Assembly (NCBI GenBank): GCA_963809205.1
Contig: CAWEIS010000028.1
Coordinates: 471,376-535,375, forward strand
DNA from: DATLLN01 sp963809205
GTDB lineage: Bacteria > Actinomycetota > Thermoleophilia > Gaiellales > JAICJC01
DNA: 64,000 nucleotides
Direction: 5' to 3'
This document shows, in pieces, positions 61,809 to 64,000 of this stretch (position 1 is its first letter; each line of letters opens with the position of its first letter). The notes beneath the pieces are model-generated. The model was given only the letters and a program-made list of their open reading frames with translations, made no database searches and was not told the origin of the DNA. The position numbers and the translations under genes are program-made.

Positions 61809-62449
61809 AATGTGGAATGCACTCGCGGACCCGTCAGCACACTGGTTCCCAGAAGGTCTCGCACCGTCGAAAGCAACACCACCGGATCAATCGGCTTCTG
61901 AAGGAACGCATCGGCGCCCAGCTCCGAGCAGACGTCCCCGGCTGCCAGCGGCGAGATCGCGATGACCAGCGCACCTGAAGGTTTGAGCTGTTCGATCAGC
62001 GCGCCGCCGACGCCGCCCGAGAGCAGCAACTCCACGATCACCAGCTGCGGGGACAGCGACGCGAAGCGGCGCTCCGCCTCCTCGGCGTCCTGGGCAAGCT
62101 CGACGCGATAGCCCTCGGTACGCAGAAAGTAGTCCAGATAGCTCGCCGCGTACGGGTCGCGCTCGGCGAGCAAATCAGAACGCCGCTCGCCGCAGCGTCA
62201 AGATTCCTCGGCGCGGCCGAGCCGCGATCCGCCAGAAGCCGGTGCGCGTCCCCCGGCGACGGCCCTCGCTCACCTCGTGCGCGACGAACATCAGCTGCTC
62301 GAGCTGGTCGCGGCTGTAACGACGCTGACCGCCAGGACTGCGACTCGCGACCACCAGCCCATACCGCTCCTCCCAGGTACGCAGCGTCCCAACCGCGACC
62401 CCGGTCATGCGGGCGACGCGCCGATGCTGTACAGCGCCATCTCGGTCAT
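61805..62449 (-). CDS. MerR-type DNA-binding domain fused to a response-regulator receiver domain, three apparent indels
   Basis: Reading across one-base changes near 62420, 62249 and 62172 restores a single protein. It starts with LYSIG, then VARMTGVAVGTLRTWEERYG, then PGGQRRYSRDQLEQLMFV (MerR winged helix). A linker with DAHRLLADR follows, then a receiver domain (LLAERDPYAASYLDYFLRTEGYRVEL, LVIVELLLSGG, VIAISPLAAG, AFLQKPIDP). Without the changes the parts appear as a small MerR gene (to 62175) and a TTG-started receiver (62173). The receiver's phospho-acceptor Asp is replaced by Glu (VIVELL). It precedes the KaiC-like gene with overlapping codons, so the two probably form one regulatory operon. 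Confidence 0.7.
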
Positions 62450-62577
62450 CCCGAGCAGTATACCCAGCCCTAGCAACCTCGGAGCAGAACTACTCGAAAT
62501 ATCTGGATTTCCTCGTCCTAACCTACTCATCTGTGCTACGGTGACCACGTCATGCCCACGACATCCCCGGCCCCCAG

Positions 62578-62973
62578 ATGCCCTCAGTGACGACCGAAGC
62601 CTTCAGCCCGCACGGGGCGTACGTGCGAATCGCCGGCGAACTCACCTTGCCTACGCAGCGAGCCTCGGAGAAGCGGTCGACGAGAGATCGCCCGCGGCCA
62701 TCGCCACATCGTCGTCGACCTCACCGCCGCCACGTTCCTCGATTGCCAAGCGTCGCAACGCTGCTGCAGTCCGTGGCGCCGCTCGCCACGAGCCCGACGC
62801 AGCCATCGTCCTGGCCGGCGCGAGCGGGATCGTCAAACGGCTCCTCGAGCTCCTCCGACTCGACCACCTGTTCGACATCCTCCCGGACATCGAGCACGCC
62901 GCCGAACACTCCATCCCGCACCGATCGACACCACGCCAACGGGTGGCGCATCGACCAGCCACGAAGCGCGTGA
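62578..62973 (+). CDS. STAS-domain (anti-sigma-factor antagonist-like) protein, several apparent indels
   Basis: From ATG 62578 the frame gives PSVTTEAFSPHGAYVRIAGE, a typical STAS first strand. At least four one-base changes between 62650 and 62950 are needed to follow LAYAASLGEAVDE, GHRHIVVDLTAATFLDCQAS, LLQSVAPL and AAIVLAGASGIVKRLLELLRLDHLFDIL, all standard STAS elements. The usual phosphorylated Ser (DSSG) is changed to DCQ, so Ser phosphorylation control is unlikely. Divergent from the MerR-receiver/KaiC pair, it may be a partner in the same pathway. Confidence 0.6.
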   Translation: MPSVTTEAFSPHGAYVRIAGELTLPTQRASEKRSTRDRPRPSPHRRRPHRRHVPRLPSVATLLQSVAPLATSPTQPSSWPARAGSSNGSSSSSDSTTCSTSSRTSSTPPNTPSRTDRHHANGWRIDQPRSA

Positions 62974-63049
62974 CGCAATCCGATTCCGCTCGACGGCTCG
63001 AGTTCCTGACGATGGCCGAGGCCGGCGAGGTCGGCCACGTGCCTAGACG

Positions 63050-63520
63050 TCACCCGACGTCGTGCGTCATCTGGTCGATGCAGACCGTGACTGCAAGATC
63101 AACGCGTCGTCTTCGTCTAGCACGATCTCGATGCCGTAGGTGTCACGCACGCGGAACCACGCTTCGGACACCTCGGCCGCCTTGTCGCCGCCGCGCCTCG
63201 ATCTTGTACTCGTGGTCGACGAGTTGCCCTTCGCCTCCATGCCCTCCGCCGTGCTCGACGTCGATCGAGAAGCGGTCGTGGAGCGGCTGACGAGCGCCTT
63301 CCTGACCGTGGCCACGGTGTGCCCGTCACGCTCGATGTTCATCTGTCGCGACGCTCGTTCTTCTCCTGGATCGTGGAAACTGGTCGCCGTGGGCGTCTCG
63401 AGCAGCAGCGTGTCACGGATCCGGACTACAGAAGCATCGCTTGAAGAAGCGCCTCCGCTTCGTCCTCCCTTCCTCGAGCCGATCCTTTGTTCCGTTGGCG
63501 AGCACCTGGTCAACGCGTCG
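63050..63520 (-). CDS. LURP-one-related (DUF567-like) protein, several apparent indels
   Basis: Recognisable pieces are VVRIRDTLLLETPTATSF, then MNIERDGHTVATVRKALVS, then MEAKGN and GDKAAEVSEAWFRVRDTYGIEIV with DEDDALIL. After a one-base change near 63095 AVTVCIDQMTHDVG runs to a stop at 63050. This is the scaffold of LURP-one/Tubby-C-like proteins (IERDG, VRDTYG, DDALIL). Several frame changes disturb the part between 63190 and 63450 and the start is not fixed. The biochemical role of bacterial members is unknown; the fold suggests phospholipid or small-ligand binding. Confidence 0.55.
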
Positions 63521-63599
63521 TCGACGTCGCCCGAGTGAGCAATTGGAGTTCTGCCGCCGGAATGATGGTTTCGTCTCGGCTTCTGCAGGTACCACGGAG

Positions 63600-64000
63600 A
63601 GGCCGAGGTTAGTGTCATGATCACGAGTACAGATAGCAGACATGCTCGAAGCTGTCGGGCAGGGGGCCGGGCGTTTCGTAGCCGGCCAGCAGGTTGCGCG
63701 CTTCGGTCTGGTTTTCCCACGGGCGGAGGTGGATCTGCGTCGTGAGCTGGGGTTGGCGTCCCCGAAGTCGATCAAGCCGCTGAAGCCGGCCGGGGTAAGA
63801 GCGAGCGGACGGTGGGGGCGAGCCAGGTGGACGAAGGGCGACCGGGTTTGTTTCGCTGGGTGTGTCGGCATAGCACACGGCGGCGATGGCGCGGACGTCG
63901 AGGGCGTTGTACAGCCTTCGGTGTGGTCGGTGGTGTCGGCGAGCCGTTCGAACGCGTCGGCGAAGCGGATGTGAAGGTCGCCGGGGCCGTGGTCACCGGG
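63600..64000 (-). CDS. Unresolved gene at the window edge, frame-broken
   Basis: Minus-strand segments read as protein in three frames: HGPGDLHIRFADAFERLADT near the edge, then SGLIDFGDANPQLTTQIHLR, and PWENQTEARNLLAGYETPGP with DSFEHVCYLY. GDLH and a later GLIDFGD are the order found in aminoglycoside-phosphotransferase-like kinases, which suggests that family, but the indels and the window edge prevent a firm call. The real start lies beyond the window. Confidence 0.3.

Overview
This 64 kb window is a high-GC bacterial chromosome segment that looks actinobacterial. The evidence is frequent GTG starts with 4-base ATGA/GTGA overlaps, an Eis-type acetyltransferase, zinc MDR alcohol dehydrogenases of the type common in actinobacteria, actinobacterial small-protein families (DUF1269/DUF6325-like, SHOCT) and an LPXTG protein. 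A deep-branching actinobacterium such as class Thermoleophilia (Solirubrobacterales/Gaiellales) is my inference from gene style. No rRNA, tRNA, CRISPR array or intact insertion sequence was recognised.

Layout. 0-5.4 kb: M20 peptidase (cut by the left edge), HExxH lipoprotein, cysteine dioxygenase plus amidohydrolase, a divergent LacI regulator, an MDR reductase. 5.4-16.1 kb: one long tightly overlapping operon with an oligopeptide-type ABC importer (binding protein, two permeases, fused double ATPase), zinc alcohol dehydrogenase, a formaldehyde-activating-enzyme (Fae) homologue, an enolase-superfamily enzyme, a second zinc alcohol dehydrogenase and an M24 peptidase. I infer an uptake and catabolism unit in which formaldehyde or a related carbonyl may be released. 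16-20.7 kb: period-12 repeats, MetE-like enzyme, ATP-grasp, Eis, beta-hydroxyacid dehydrogenase. 20.6-25.7 kb: a PilZ gene, a dead integrase fragment, a cyclase-ATPase regulator and small genes, several with apparent frameshifts. 25.7-35.5 kb: methyltransferase, phosphoribulokinase with a divergent LysR, trans-sulfuration PLP enzyme, EamA exporter, PilZ protein, PruA, CBS protein, siroheme synthase dehydrogenase and a membrane protein. 35.5-45.7 kb: large SF2 helicase, inositol-monophosphatase-like gene, dual-specificity phosphatase, LPXTG protein, O-antigen-ligase-like protein, a second copy of the membrane-protein family, an inverted-repeat element, an aldo/keto reductase. 45.7-49.2 kb: acyl-CoA dehydrogenase and histidine-degradation HutF, with a divergent M20 amidohydrolase. 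49.25-49.5 kb: intergenic cluster of DnaA-box-like 9-mers. 49.5-52.2 kb: small membrane/SHOCT/DUF1269-type proteins and another PilZ-like protein. 52.2-55.8 kb: three-subunit molybdenum aldehyde dehydrogenase of PaoABC type. 55.8-60.4 kb: aldo/keto reductase, MarR-GNAT fusion, repeat-rich lipoprotein, PepD. 60.4-64 kb: a regulatory module (KaiC-like double ATPase, MerR-receiver fusion, STAS protein), a LURP-one-like gene and an unresolved gene at the edge.

A property of the sequence itself matters for every reader: at least 25 places look like single-base insertions or deletions that break otherwise well-conserved reading frames, often in homopolymers. They cluster at 20.6-24.8, 37.8-39.3, 44.0-45.4 and above all 62.2-63.5 kb. 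Assembly error is the likelier explanation than true pseudogenes, so genes labelled as frameshifted should be read as probably intact.
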